Source: Entophlyctis helioformis
Taxonomy: Eukaryota > Chytridiomycota > Chytridiomycetes > Chytridiales > Chytriomycetaceae
Length of the DNA: 64,000 bases
NCBI GenBank assembly: GCA_025526915.1
Contig: JAHLKH010000076.1
Span: 1 to 64,000, forward strand
Direction: 5' to 3'
The notes under the pieces: model-generated
Database searches by the model: none
Seen by the model: only the letters and a program-made list of their open reading frames with translations
Told to the model about the DNA's origin: nothing
In this document: one piece after another, positions 54,233 to 64,000 of the stretch
Layout of the letters: the number at the start of each line of letters is the position of its first letter
Position numbering within the stretch: the stretch's first letter is position 1
Made by a program: the position numbers and the translations under genes

Positions 54233-55978
54233 TCAATAGTCTTCAACCGTGAGGGTCATGCCAGCCTTGCGGAGACGTTCAATGAGGAGCATGCCCATGC
54301 TGGACGCTGTTGTAGCCACGCCGCCGGTGAGCGACTTGAAATTGCCCGTAGCAGGCGTGCCGATCTGTGCACGCTGGAGCGCGAGGCACATGGCGGCTTC
54401 CGAGACCATCTTGGCAGTCTCGCCGTAGCCAGGGTCAGACACGCCCTTGACAAGAGCCTTGGCCTTGACCTGCTCGCCGGCATCCTGTCGATATGAGACG
54501 GGATGGTCAGGCACGCGCGTCTTTACAGTCACACAGCCCGCATCCTATCCGCCGATCCAACATACATTGCGCTGCGAGTATCCAACAATGTCGTACGAGA
54601 AGCGGCCGTTCTTGAGCGTGGCATCGGTCGGTCCGGTTCCAGGAGGCACAATCCTGCCGACGATCCATCCAACAAACGGGATGACGAGCGACATGAAGGC
54701 AATCCAGACAGCGACCGCCTGGAACACGGCAAGAAGCAGGTTGCTCCACGCCTTGGTTTCCGTAACTCGGAAGACGGGGCCGTAGTTGTTGAACCAATTG
54801 GAGCGGCGCACAATACCCGAGTTGGGCAAGTCCATTGGCCAGAATGCCTGCCACGAGCCAAAATCACGGTCGTAGCGGATGAGCGTCGGGATGACCGTGA
54901 GCTTGTCCTTGGACTCGGGAACATGGAAGTTGCCGTTGGTGATCATGGGCACGAGCTCAGAGATGCGGTTGATCTTGAAAATGTCGCTCATGCTGGCAAG
55001 CGTGCCGCCTGAAATGCCGCCGACAAAGTCGTTGAGACTGATCTTGACGGTTTGAGTCTGGAGGCCCTTGGACGCGAAATGGTTTGCAACCCTGTGTGCA
55101 CAATGTGAGCGCGTTGCATCAACAGAAGCGATTCGCATGTGCGGCTCACATGAACGTGCCGAGGTCCGAGGGGATCGAGTCGAAGCCGCAGCTGTTGACA
55201 ATGAGCACGTTGTTCTTGACGGCCAGATCGTGGTACTTTTCGGCCATGGCCCGAATGAAATGAGGTTCGGCAGTCAGGTCGACGTAGTCGGTCTTGATGC
55301 GGACGCATGCGCTGACGAGCTTCTCGCCGTACTTGGCGTAGGGACCAACAGTGGTGATGACGACCTTGGCCTGAGCGACCATCTTGTCGAGCGAGTCTTG
55401 GCCGTTGGAGTCGGCGATGATGATGTCGGCCGACTCCTGCAAACAGCGGGCAGCAGAGTGTTCATGTCAGCGATGCAAGATCTGGCTGTGAGCAGTGGTG
55501 CTGCATGCACTCGACTCACAGAGATGCCGGTGCGTGCAGCCACACGGTCAAGGACCTGCTGGAGCTTGGCCTTGTTGCGGCCGCCGACAGCGAACTTGAT
55601 GCCGTTGGCCTGGAGAGCGTGGAGTGGGAACCGAGCGAGGTTGCATGAAGACGATCGAGCGGACCAAGCCACACACACACAAGCCAAAGACGGCACAGAC
55701 GATCCAGGTGGTGAGTCGCAGATGCTTGTGCGGCAGCACACAACCCAGTGATAGCCACGGCCCAAGCAGCCTCACTCACAGCGGCGTTGTTGGTCAGGTA
55801 TTCGACGACGAGCGCACCGGTGAAGCCGGTTGCTCCCCTGAAGCAGCCGCATGCGCCACACGAGTCAGCACCATTGGCAGACAAGCATCAGGCGGACAGG
55901 ATGCCAACAGAGCAGGTGGCGAGTGACGCACCAGACGACAATGTCATACGGGCGGGACGAGGTTGCGACAGTGGACAT
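54233..55978 (-). CDS. Saccharopine-dehydrogenase-like oxidoreductase (SCCPDH), copy 1
   Basis: complement(join(54233..54484,54566..55091,55150..55436,55520..55609,55780..55837,55932..55978)), 419 aa, phases consistent and length near animal SCCPDH (429 aa). Rossmann nucleotide-binding motif at the N-terminus (GATGFTGALVVEYL), then AVGGRNKAKLQQVL, the ISTVGPY-like VITTVGPYAKYGEKLVSACV, DYVDLTAEPHFIR and NSCGFDSIPSDLG. A hydrophobic segment (AVAVWIAFMSLVIPFVGWIVG) and GTGPT follow, and the C-terminus has DPGYGETAKMVSEAAMCLAL. SCCPDH proteins are membrane or lipid-droplet associated and are not the lysine-pathway enzyme; the substrate is unknown. First of three tandem paralogs. Confidence 0.9.
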
Positions 55979-56199
55979 GATGAGGTCTCTTCGAGTTGAA
56001 GTCTTTGGCGGCAACCCAAGACCGTTGGTTGACGTGCGGGCAATCTACACGGGTCGCAACTGAAACTCCGCTTCAGATACCGATCGAGGACTCTGGTGGT
56101 CATGAAGCGTTCATTTCGCGATAAGATGCAATGAGAAGACAAGGGCGGGCGGATGGATGGCTGCACTGCTGAGAAAGTGTCAATGTGGTCGGTGGCATT

Positions 56200-57968
56200 T
56201 TAGAGGCTCTTGACCTCAAAGGTCATGCCAGCCTTGCGGAGACGCTCGACAAGGAGCATGCCCATGGTGGAGGCAGGCGTGGCAACACCACCTGTGACAG
56301 ACTTGAATCTGCCGGTGGCCGAGGTGCCGATCTGAGCACGCTGGAGGGCGAGGCAGAGAGCAGACTCAGAGATCATCTTGGCAGTCTCGCCGTAGCCAGG
56401 GTCAGAGATGCCCTTGACCACAGCCTTGGCCTTGACCTGCTCGCCGGCATCCTGCTCATCCAAATCTCATGGTGTGAGTTGGCTGATCGCTGTTGGGGGT
56501 CATCACGCATGGTAAGTGCAGCCACGCGCAACTCACGCTAAAGTGGGACTGGCCGACAAGGTGGACGGTAAAGCGGCCTTTCTTGATGGCGGCATCAGAG
56601 GGACCAGAGCCGGGAGGGAGAACCTTGCCGATGATCCAGCGAGTGATCGGGAACCAAATGAAGAAGAAGCCAGCGGAAATGGCAATCGTCGTGATAAGGG
56701 CAGCAAAGTAGTTGGAGCAGCGCATGCTCTCGGTGTACTGGAAGCCCTCGCCGTAGTTGTTGTACCAGTGGGAACGGTACACGTTGCGGATGTTGGCAGC
56801 TCCATGACACCGATCGTCTGCCAGGCGTTGAAGTCCTTGTCAAAGTCCATGATGACGGGCTTGGCGCGGACGATCTCCTTGGACTCGGGCACCGAGTAGT
56901 TGGCGTTTTGGCCAAGCGCAATGAGCTCCTTGCGGGGCACGGTGCTCATGATCTCAATGGCACTGCCGATGGTACCACCAGAGATACCGCCAGACAAGCC
57001 AACGAGCGAGTACTTGACCGACTTGGTCTTGAGGCCCATGGCCGCAAAGTAGTCGGCGATGCTGTTAAAGTGCAAAGGGAGGTCGGTCAATAGACTGCAA
57101 TGTGTGCATCGGCAGAAGCGATTCGCATGCGCGGCTCACATGAACGTGCCGAGGTCCGAGGGGATCGAGTCGAAGCCGCAGCTGTTGACAATGAGCACGT
57201 TGTTCTTGACGGCCAGATCGTGGTACTTTTCGGCCATGGCGCGGACAAACTGCGGCTCGCCGGTAAGGTCGACGTAGTCGGTCTTGATGCGGACGCAGGC
57301 GCTGACGAGCTTCTCGCCGTACTTGGCGTAGGGACCAACAGTGGTGATGACGACCTTGGCCTGAGCGACCATCTTGTCGAGCGAGTCTTGGTCGTTGGAG
57401 TCGGCGATGATGATGTCGGCCGACTCCTGCAAACAGCGGGCAGCAGAGTGTTCATGTCAGCGATGCAAGATCTGGCTGTGAGCAGTGGTGCTGCATGCAC
57501 TCGACTCACAGAGATGCCGGTGCGTGCAGCCACACGGTCAAGGACCTGCTGGAGCTTGGCCTTGTTGCGGCCGCCGACGGCGAACTTGATGCCGTTGGCC
57601 TGGAGAGCGTGGAGTGGGAACCGAGTGAGGCAGCATGAAGACGATCGAGCGGATCAAGCCACACACACACAAGCCAAAGACGGCACAGCCGATCCAGGTG
57701 GTGAGTCGCAGATGCTTGTGCGGCAGCACACAACCCAGCGATAGCCACGGCCCAAGCAGCCTCACTCACAGCGGCGTTGTTGGTCAGGTATTCGACGACG
57801 AGCGCACCGGTGAAGCCGGTTGCTCCCCTGAAGCAGCCGCATGCGCCACACGAGTCAGCACCATTGGCAGGCAAGCATCAGGCGGACAGGATGCCAACAG
57901 AGCAGGTGGCGAGTGACGCACCAGACGACAATGTCATACGGGCGGGACGAGGTTGCGACGGTGGACAT
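56200..57968 (-). CDS. SCCPDH-like oxidoreductase, copy 2 (one apparent frame break)
   Basis: complement(join(56200..56451,56537..57061,57140..57426,57510..57599,57770..57827,57922..57968)). Its exon pattern matches copy 1, but the fifth exon is 525 nt instead of 526. The missing base lies near 56796, between GVMELP and YRSHWYNNYGEGF; copy 1 has CCC where this copy has CC. Everything else is conserved: GATGFTG, VITTVGPYAKYGEK, NSCGFDSIPSDLG and DPGYGETAKMISESALCLAL. Exons 1-4 with their introns are almost base-identical to copy 1, while exons 5 and 6 differ clearly. It is probably functional with a sequence error; alternatively it is a freshly broken copy. Confidence 0.85.
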
Positions 57969-58200
57969 GATGAGGTCTCTTCGAGTTGAAGTCTTTGGGG
58001 GCAACCTCATACCTCTCACACGACCAAATCCATGCGGCGTTCCGCATTGATCCGCATTGTTTGGTAGTCGCGCAAATATATATCGCGTTTTTTGCAAGCG
58101 CGATCTGACACGTGCCCTGCTGCCCGTCTCTGCCATGAAATCGCAGAATATCTTCATTATGACGGCAGGTGACAGGCGGGCCACTGGAAGCAGTGCAGAT

Positions 58201-59857
58201 TCAGGCGTCACTGACATCCATTTCGAATCCAGCATGCGCGAGGCGTCGAAGCAGCGTGGCGCCAAGACCAGATGCCGCAGTAAGGATGCCGCCCTCGTGT
58301 GTCGGGAATGTGTTGCGGACAGGGTCGCGTAGACTGCTCTGCTCCAGAAGCAGACAGAATGCACTTTCGCCAAGGATAACGGCTGTGCCATAGTAGCCTG
58401 GATCTTGACCGAATCTGATCCTAGCCGAACACTTTTGAGACTGCATGTGTGACATTCCATGTCAGTGTATGCATTGTGCACCATGCACAGCAAACCCACA
58501 GCCAGGATGATGACATGCGCGTACCTTGTCGCTCGACTCGCCAACAATCTTGACGTCAAGGCTGCCTGCCCGCATCGACTTTTCGCTGGGGCCAGTGCCT
58601 GGAGGGACAATGCGGCCAACCAGCCATCGCACAAGGCGCAGCTGCAGCAATGCAAACACGAGCGTCTGTCCAAACGCAGCGAGTGCGGCCATGAGCGCAT
58701 TGCCGTGCGCCAGCGTTTCATAGAAAGAAAAGTTGGATCCGTATCCCAGCAGCGCGTTGGAGCGACGCGAGTAGCGCACGTTTCCGGGCGAGGGCATGAA
58801 CCAGCTCTGCCACGCATTGAGATCCTCGTCAAAGTAGTAGGACGGCATCGTGGCCGGATGCTGGTTGTACGTTGAGCTGTTAGCCGGCTCAAGGCAGTTG
58901 GGGTTGTCGTCAATGGCACGCAGAATGGACTTGTCCAGTGAGAGGGTCGTCGACAGCGAGTGGATCGTTCCACCAGAGATGCCAGACGCCTTGAGCTTGA
59001 CGACAGAGTAGCGCACGGTGCCTGTCGTGAGGTTCTTTGCTTTGAGGTGTCTTGTGATGCTGCATAGCCAACCGCCCAAACAATGTCAGTCGCAAGCACG
59101 GCCAAGAGCTGCAGCGCTGAGACGGAAACACACAGGAATGCACCCAGATCAGGCAAGAATGCCTCGAATGCGCAGCTGGGCAGCACGACTGTCTTGCTGG
59201 CAACGGCTCGGTCGTGCAGCGTGTCGATCAGCTTGCGGATAAAGTGCGTCTCGCCCGTGCAGTCCAAGTAGTGTGTGCTGTGGCGAATGCATGCCTCGAC
59301 GATCGACGGCCCATGCTCCCAGAACGGACCGACGGTTGAGATGAGCACGCGGGTGCTGGCTGCCAAAGCATCGATGGATGCATTGTCGCCGCCCTCTGCA
59401 ATGATGATGCCAAGCGTGCTCTGCAGGCGATGTCAGATCTCGCCGCACGATAAGCTCCGACATTGCTGAGCATGTCATCCATATACCTTGATGTCTGGGT
59501 TGAGCTGGATAAGACGCTGGCGGACAGCCTCGAGCTTCTGCTCGTTGCGGCCAGCGATGGCGAGCCGCAGGTTCTGCTGCAATCAAGGCAGTGAGTATCC
59601 CATGCACAGTGGTCAGCCCAGAGAACGCTGCAGGTGCCGCGCCAGATGACCGACCTTTGGCCAGTGCTCGGCGAGATAAGCTGCCGTCACACCGCCAGTA
59701 AAGCCAGTTGCACCACTGCACACACACACACACACAGAGGCAGAGAGAGGCAGAGAGAGGCAGATGGCATGGCTTGCGTAAGACGGGTGTGGTGTGCAAC
59801 ACAGTGCCTGCCATGCGCCACTCACAGAACGGCAATGTCAAAGGACTTCGACGCCAT
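58201..59857 (-). CDS. SCCPDH-like oxidoreductase, copy 3
   Basis: complement(join(58201..58440,58525..59059,59134..59420,59487..59576,59655..59715,59826..59857)), 414 aa, intact and in phase. The most diverged copy: GATGFTGGVTAAYLAEHWPK, LAIAGRNEQKLEAVRQRL, VLISTVGPFWEHGPSIVEAC, YLDCTGETHFIRKLID, LPSCAFEAFLPDLGAFL, then a membrane-like segment (AAFGQTLVFALLQLRLVRWLVG) with PPGTGPSEKS. The intron positions equal those of copies 1 and 2, so the trio arose by duplication of an already intron-containing gene. Intron 1 contains a CA/GT microsatellite. The start lies about 100 bases from the left 12-bp repeat of the Fanzor unit. Confidence 0.88.
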
Positions 59858-59954
59858 TTCCGGTTTGTCCGTCAACCTGGGCCCGATATTGATACAATTA
59901 CCAAGGATTTTGGAGTTAAATTCGACCAGAGAGGCGACGGATGCAAGCCCACAT

Positions 59955-59966
59955 ATCACGTGATTG
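59955..59966. repeat. Left 12-bp motif of an imperfect inverted pair flanking Fanzor
   Basis: ATCACGTGATTG. Its reverse-complement partner at 63164-63175 differs at one position. It contains the palindromic E-box core CACGTG, so both a terminal-repeat and a regulatory reading are possible. Confidence 0.35.
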
Positions 59967-60058
59967 AAGGTTCGAGTCAGCAACGAGCATGCGACGACAG
60001 GCGGGCGAGGCACATCCAACAAGCATCTCACCTTCTATTGAAGTGACCCGTTAGGTCG

Positions 60059-60076
60059 ATCGGGAGGTGCCCCGAT
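60059..60076 (-). ncRNA. Hairpin abutting the Fanzor stop codon (candidate guide-RNA scaffold or terminator)
   Basis: On the coding (minus) strand the sequence directly after the TGA at 60079-60077 is ATCGGG, a six-base loop (GCACCT), then CCCGAT: a perfect 6-bp stem. In TnpB and Fanzor systems the guide RNA overlaps the 3' end of the gene and the element end, so this is where a guide scaffold would be expected. A 3'-UTR stem or chance pairing are the alternatives. Confidence 0.35.
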
Positions 60077-62993
60077 TCAAAGTGTTGTTGTTGGCAGACA
60101 TGGCAGCATGATCTGATCCCATGAGGCCACATGCGACTTGAAGGGAAGCAGATCAGGTGACGGAGGCTGCTGGACGACAGGCTGATCAGGCGGTGTCGCG
60201 AGCAGCATGATGTGATGTTGTGCACGCCGCTGGATGTCATGATGAGTTGCCTCAATGTCTGCAAGGTACTCTTGCGTGGCTGGATTGCTGTCAGGTGGCG
60301 TGTGCGTCAAGTAGAGCGGTCGTTGTCCATAGAGCAGATGCCACAGTGCGACCATCCCGATGTTGGTGGCTCCAAGAACGTCTCGGTGGTAGACGGTCTT
60401 GCAGTCTGTGCACTCGTAGCGTCGCAGGTTGGTGCGGTTCTTGTCTGGGATCCGCTGCTTGCACTGCGGGCACATCTGGCTGGTCAGGTTCTCGTTGCAG
60501 CGGTAGATCTGTGTGTGTGTGGTGCATGATCGTGTGGTCAGTTGGTGCACAGATGGATGGATGGCATCAGACGCACATAGGCATATCCAGACGACCGCAG
60601 ATGCCTGATGAGAAACTTCTCAAACACAGCGTGCCGGCCACCTTGGCCTGTAAAGTCGATGCCAAATGCCCACACAACGGGAATGTTGTCCTTTGCCGGC
60701 TTTGTTCGGTCGACAGGGAGGCCTTGAGATGCATCGGATGCACGCTCTCCAGTCTTTGATCCTGCCAGCTTCATGATGCCCTCAAGAGCGTTTCCGCGAT
60801 CAGACGTGCTGTTGCTGCGCATGGTGAACCGCTTGGCCTTGACCTTCTGTGGAATGCCATGCCATGCCATGCCATGCCATGCAGCACGATCAGCAGGCAA
60901 TCAAGCAGCATGGCGGTCATGTCAATGGGCATCCAGAAACAGAGAAAACGTACCTGTGCATTCAGGAATGGCGTGCAGTACGCATGGCAGCGCAGATCCC
61001 AAAAGGCTCTCTCGCCAGGCTTGACGTTTGGATTGGCATGCTTTGCTGTCTTGAATGCAATCGCCTTGTGGATGTCGGCTGCCTTGGCATATCGATTGTT
61101 GAGCCTGGCACAAGAGACAGGCACTGTGAGTTGATCTGGTCAAGAGTGCGCGTGGCAGAGTCATTGCATGCATACCACCGCTGAAGGCTGTGCTCGGCTC
61201 GTGCCATGCCAGAGGAGAGCACGTAGTTGGACTCGAGGGTATAGGTGAAGGTTGCCAGATCGACCAGCATGCTGGACGCGCCATACATGTACCGCTCGCC
61301 CCAATCAATGCCGACAATACGCACAAACCGGTAGCCCTTGTTGGTGAACAACTTGTTGGCTTTGACAATGTTGAGCAATCGCTGCGAGGTGTAGAAGCTG
61401 AGCTTGCCCTGTCATGCCATGACATGAGTGAGGAATGTGCAATGCATGTGCACCAATGCGCGAGTTTAGCATGCAAGTGACTTACAGGATTGGTCGCTTT
61501 TGGCTTGGTGGCTGATGGGTCGGCAGGATTGGCGGCTGTGGATGGCATGTCAGTCGGTGTGGACAACAAGTGCGCGTCTGGATTGGCACAGCAACTCACA
61601 TTCGCCATCCAAGTGATCATGCCCATCATCAGCCTCATCGTCATCATCATCAGAATCATCATCATTGTCAGGCATGCCATCAGCAAGGCTGGGCTGCTCG
61701 CCTAAAGATGCCATGTTGGAGCATGCAGATCAAGGCGGCAGTCAGAACCAATGTGTGCACCAAAGCATTCAAGCACGCCACATACTGCGAGGCGACTCTG
61801 GACGGTCTGTGCGATAGTCCAGCGCCAGCTGAAAGATGCTGTATCCGTCCGTCCGGAAGCTGCCCACCGCGGTCGGTTTGCTTGGAATTGCAGGAGGAAG
61901 ACCATCGATCACGGCGTCTATAAACTCCTGGCGCTCCTTGTCAACCAGACCCTTGTGCTCAGCCAGTTGCATCGCATCAGCAATGACTGCGTCATTTGCT
62001 TGGACCTGCTCAAACACCTCCTTGTCGGCCTCGTCTGGCGTCTGATAGCGGCCTTTCTTGGGGCGGAGGCCGGGAAGGAGTATGTTGAGGATACAGAGCT
62101 CCTTGCTATTGCTGAACGCCTTCTTGATCGTCGTGTTGGATGACGCGAGGCCCAAGCTGGCTTTTTGGTAGTCTTGGATAAAAGTGCAGTGTCAGCATCA
62201 TATCATGTAGACATGGCATAAACAGGCAGTGCGACCTACTGAGTACAGCAAGGAGCTGCAGTCGCAAGTATGCCAAAGCAGCACTTTGCTCGCCACGGAT
62301 GCGATCATCACTACTCCCCATCACCGCCCAAAAGAGCGTTGTCTCGGTGATGAGGATGAAGGGATCGCGGCTGGCTGCTTGCGGGCACAGCTTGTTTGTT
62401 GTGCCAGCAAGCTTGGACAGCTCGTAAAAGATCACGATCTCTGACCGAGACACATCAGGCACAAGCGTCTTGAGCTCGTGCAGCTCTTGCGGGACTGTAT
62501 CAATACCGCTGTCCTCAGTGGCTGAGGAAGAGCTGGATGCCGCGTCCTTGGTGGTGGCTGCCTTCCTGCCCCGTCGCTTCTTGGGCCTGCCGCCCTTGTT
62601 GGCTGACGAAGAGGTGGACCGGCCCCGCTTGAGACTTGAGGTGGGAGGAGCAGTGTCCAAAGTGGCCAGCGGTGTGGCGTCCTTGATTGCTGGTGGTGTA
62701 GCGTCCTTGGCAGCCTTGGCAGCAGCAGCCTTGGCGGTCTTGAAAAGTGCCGCAATCCACACTCTCACATCCTCAATGGATGCACTGGGCATCATCTTGA
62801 GGGCTGCAGTGACGGCCAGCTCAGACTGGCTAGAGATGTAGTGCCGCGCGAGCATGCCACACACATCCCTGGCCAGATTGCTGTAAATGTCATGCCTTGC
62901 ATCCGTGCAAAGGCTGCCATCAAGCCTGTAGGGCAAGACAGCCTCCATAGTGCCCGCGTGCACAGCGTCTGCCGTCTGTGCACTTGTGTGCAT
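60077..62993 (-). CDS. Fanzor (eukaryotic TnpB-like RNA-guided nuclease), intact
   Basis: Eight exons: complement(join(60077..60508,60577..60846,60954..61104,61176..61408,61486..61535,61600..61701,61786..62172,62240..62993)), 792 aa, all phases consistent and no frame break. The N-terminus is Ala/Ser-rich with a strong basic nuclear-localisation cluster (NKGGRPKKRRGRKAATTK). An acidic Asp run (DNDDDSDDDDDEADD) lies near residues 390-410. RuvC-I is in RIVGIDWGERYMYG (Asp466). A central block PVVWAFGIDFTGQGG precedes RuvC-II with Glu655 in RCNENLTSQMCPQC. The zinc finger has Cys662, Cys665, Cys682 and Cys685. RuvC-III is YHRDVLGATNIG (Asp692). This order and the CPQC...C..C...HRD-GA-NI signature are those of TnpB/Fanzor. 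Seven spliceosomal introns indicate long residence in a eukaryotic nucleus (Fanzor1-like). The frame stays open upstream to 63065, so the start is tentative. Confidence 0.88.
60855..60882. repeat. ATGCC pentanucleotide repeat in a Fanzor intron
   Basis: About five ATGCC units within the intron between exons 6 and 7 of the Fanzor gene. Confidence 0.75.
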
Positions 62994-63065
62994 CAAGGCC
63001 GACAGCTCTGCATCTGCCTGCACCACGGCTGACAGGATCGCGTCGGCCTGGATTGTCACCGTCAA

Positions 63066-63502
63066 TCAACGATCTTAGCTCAGGTAGGGAGGGATCAGAC
63101 CGCAATAAGATAGCTTAATTCTATGGAAAGAACGCAAGAGCCACAACGCGAAGCCACAGATCCCAGTCACGTGATCTTGGCTGCGGAATACAACGAGAAG
63201 CGTTGATACCTCCTTTTCCTGGGTGCCGTGGAACCAACCGAGACATATTTCGGCAACGGACTGCCGATGAGGTGACCACAACAAGACGCGGTAGAGGCTT
63301 TGGAGGAGACGGCTGGCTAGAAGCGACGGGTATAACGGCCCGGACGGACGCGGCAGACGTGCAGACCAAGAGACGGAATGGATAGAATGGCCAGAATGGA
63401 CACAACCAGGAGATTGGTACGGGTAGAGTGGACGCGATGGAAGAGCCAGGAGATCGAAAGAAGAGATTGTGGTGGACCAGGAGGATGCAGCGTGGCGTGG
63501 CG
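63066..63502. other. Region upstream of Fanzor without a supported gene
   Basis: About 440 bases with somewhat lower GC. It contains the right 12-bp motif at 63164-63175. Open frames here lack convincing coding character. Confidence 0.4.
63164..63175. repeat. Right 12-bp motif of the inverted pair flanking Fanzor
   Basis: CAGTCACGTGAT, the reverse complement of ATCACGTGACTG; 11 of 12 bases match the left motif at 59955-59966. The two bracket a 3.2-kb segment containing the whole Fanzor coding region. Confidence 0.35.
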
Positions 63503-64000
63503 TTACGCGGTGGAATGAGACGGTGTGACATGGCGCAGAGCGACGTGGCGCGACAAGACGGACGCGTCGGAAGAGGCCAGAGACGGAGAGCCGAGACGAG
63601 AGGAAGACTGGAAGTGCACAGCGTGTGGAACGACGCCAAGTACAATGGATAGCAGCACGGCCGGCGTCGCCTTGTCTGGCGTGAGGATTGCGACCTTGTA
63701 CTCGCTCTGGGGGTCTGCCGCGACGCGCACCAACGCGTTGCCACGGCCTGTCCTTGGTAGTGGGCTCGCAGCATCCATGGAGATCTGCTGGAACGGTACT
63801 TGGGCGTGCACCACGGGACATGAGCGGCGTGGACACTTGATGACGGAGCTCAGCGTCCTTGTGTGCCAGGCTCCAGAAGTGGACTCTACTCTTGCCACTC
63901 CGACGGCCGAGGCGTTGAGGAGCGACCAACTGCCGTGCGGCAACACGCAGACTCGGTGGAGGATGATGGTATGCGATCTGTTGCCCATTGCAGGTCGTGA
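63503..64000 (-). CDS. Unidentified partial ORF at right edge
   Basis: The frame is open from the right edge to 63503 and may extend beyond it; an in-frame ATG is at 63988. Codon third positions favour C/G, as in neighbouring genes, at least down to about 63640. Visible features are a possible zinc-binding pair in IKCPRRSCPVVHAQ and a block LVRVAADPQSEYKVAILTPD. The 3' part (Ser/His-rich) looks less coding-like, so an intron donor may lie near 63640. I do not recognise the family. It could be a host gene or part of a mobile element next to Fanzor. Confidence 0.35.
   Translation of the reverse strand, partial: SRPAMGNRSHTIILHRVCVLPHGSWSLLNASAVGVARVESTSGAWHTRTLSSVIKCPRRSCPVVHAQVPFQQISMDAASPLPRTGRGNALVRVAADPQSEYKVAILTPDKATPAVLLSIVLGVVPHAVHFQSSSRLGSPSLASSDASVLSRHVALRHVTPSHSTA

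Noticed and set aside
54233..59857. Calling the three oxidoreductases saccharopine dehydrogenases of lysine synthesis
   Set aside because: The GATGFTG start, a membrane-like segment and the DPGYGETAKM tail are of the SCCPDH type, which is distinct from Lys1/Lys9.
60077..62993. Ordinary bacterial contamination or an IS605 insertion
   Set aside because: The gene has seven spliceosomal introns with consistent phases and a nuclear-localisation cluster, so it is a resident eukaryotic gene.

Overview
This window is a gene-dense, GC-rich nuclear segment of a eukaryote. Genes are split by short introns of about 50-450 nt with GT-AG or GC-AG ends. Several signs point to a zoosporic, chytrid-like fungus, which is an inference. 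Two alpha-aminoadipate lysine genes are present (homocitrate synthase and homoisocitrate dehydrogenase). So is a fungal-type cytochrome-b5 front-end desaturase, an MDH1B-type N-terminal domain usually met in flagellated lineages, an RFX factor and a Fanzor nuclease. Most exon models were joined by hand; splice phase and total length modulo 3 agree for nearly all of them.

Layout. 0-29 kb holds housekeeping and chromatin genes: a truncated secreted protein (-), a drug/metabolite-type transporter (+), the cohesin loader Scc2/NIPBL (-), a SANT/Myb-like protein (+), an unknown coiled-coil protein (-), cytochrome c oxidase subunit VIa (+), DNA topoisomerase II (-), an MDH1B-N-like small protein (+), homoisocitrate dehydrogenase (+), an RFX factor (-) and the RRM-cyclophilin PPIE (+). 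29-41 kb holds importin-5/Kap121 (-), a secreted beta-rich protein (-), homocitrate synthase (+) and the desaturase (+). 41-54 kb is a tandem array of three ABCA-type half transporters (+). 54-60 kb is a tandem array of three saccharopine-dehydrogenase-like (SCCPDH) oxidoreductases (-). 60-63 kb is an eight-exon Fanzor gene (-), the eukaryotic relative of TnpB. The last kilobase holds only an unidentified partial ORF. Head-to-head pairs sharing short upstream regions are common.

The genes suggest three themes. The first is chromosome maintenance (Scc2, TOP2). The second is lysine synthesis, with two pathway enzymes about 14 kb apart. The third is a 22-kb lipid-flavoured block of desaturase, ABCA trio and SCCPDH trio. 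The most notable item is the Fanzor gene: all three RuvC acidic residues and the zinc-finger cysteines are intact, the exon phases are fully consistent, and a perfect hairpin starts immediately after its stop codon. A second pattern is the recurrent loss of single bases inside otherwise intact conserved genes (TOP2 twice, ABCA copy 1, SCCPDH copy 2). This looks like homopolymer consensus error, but genuine decay cannot be excluded from sequence alone.
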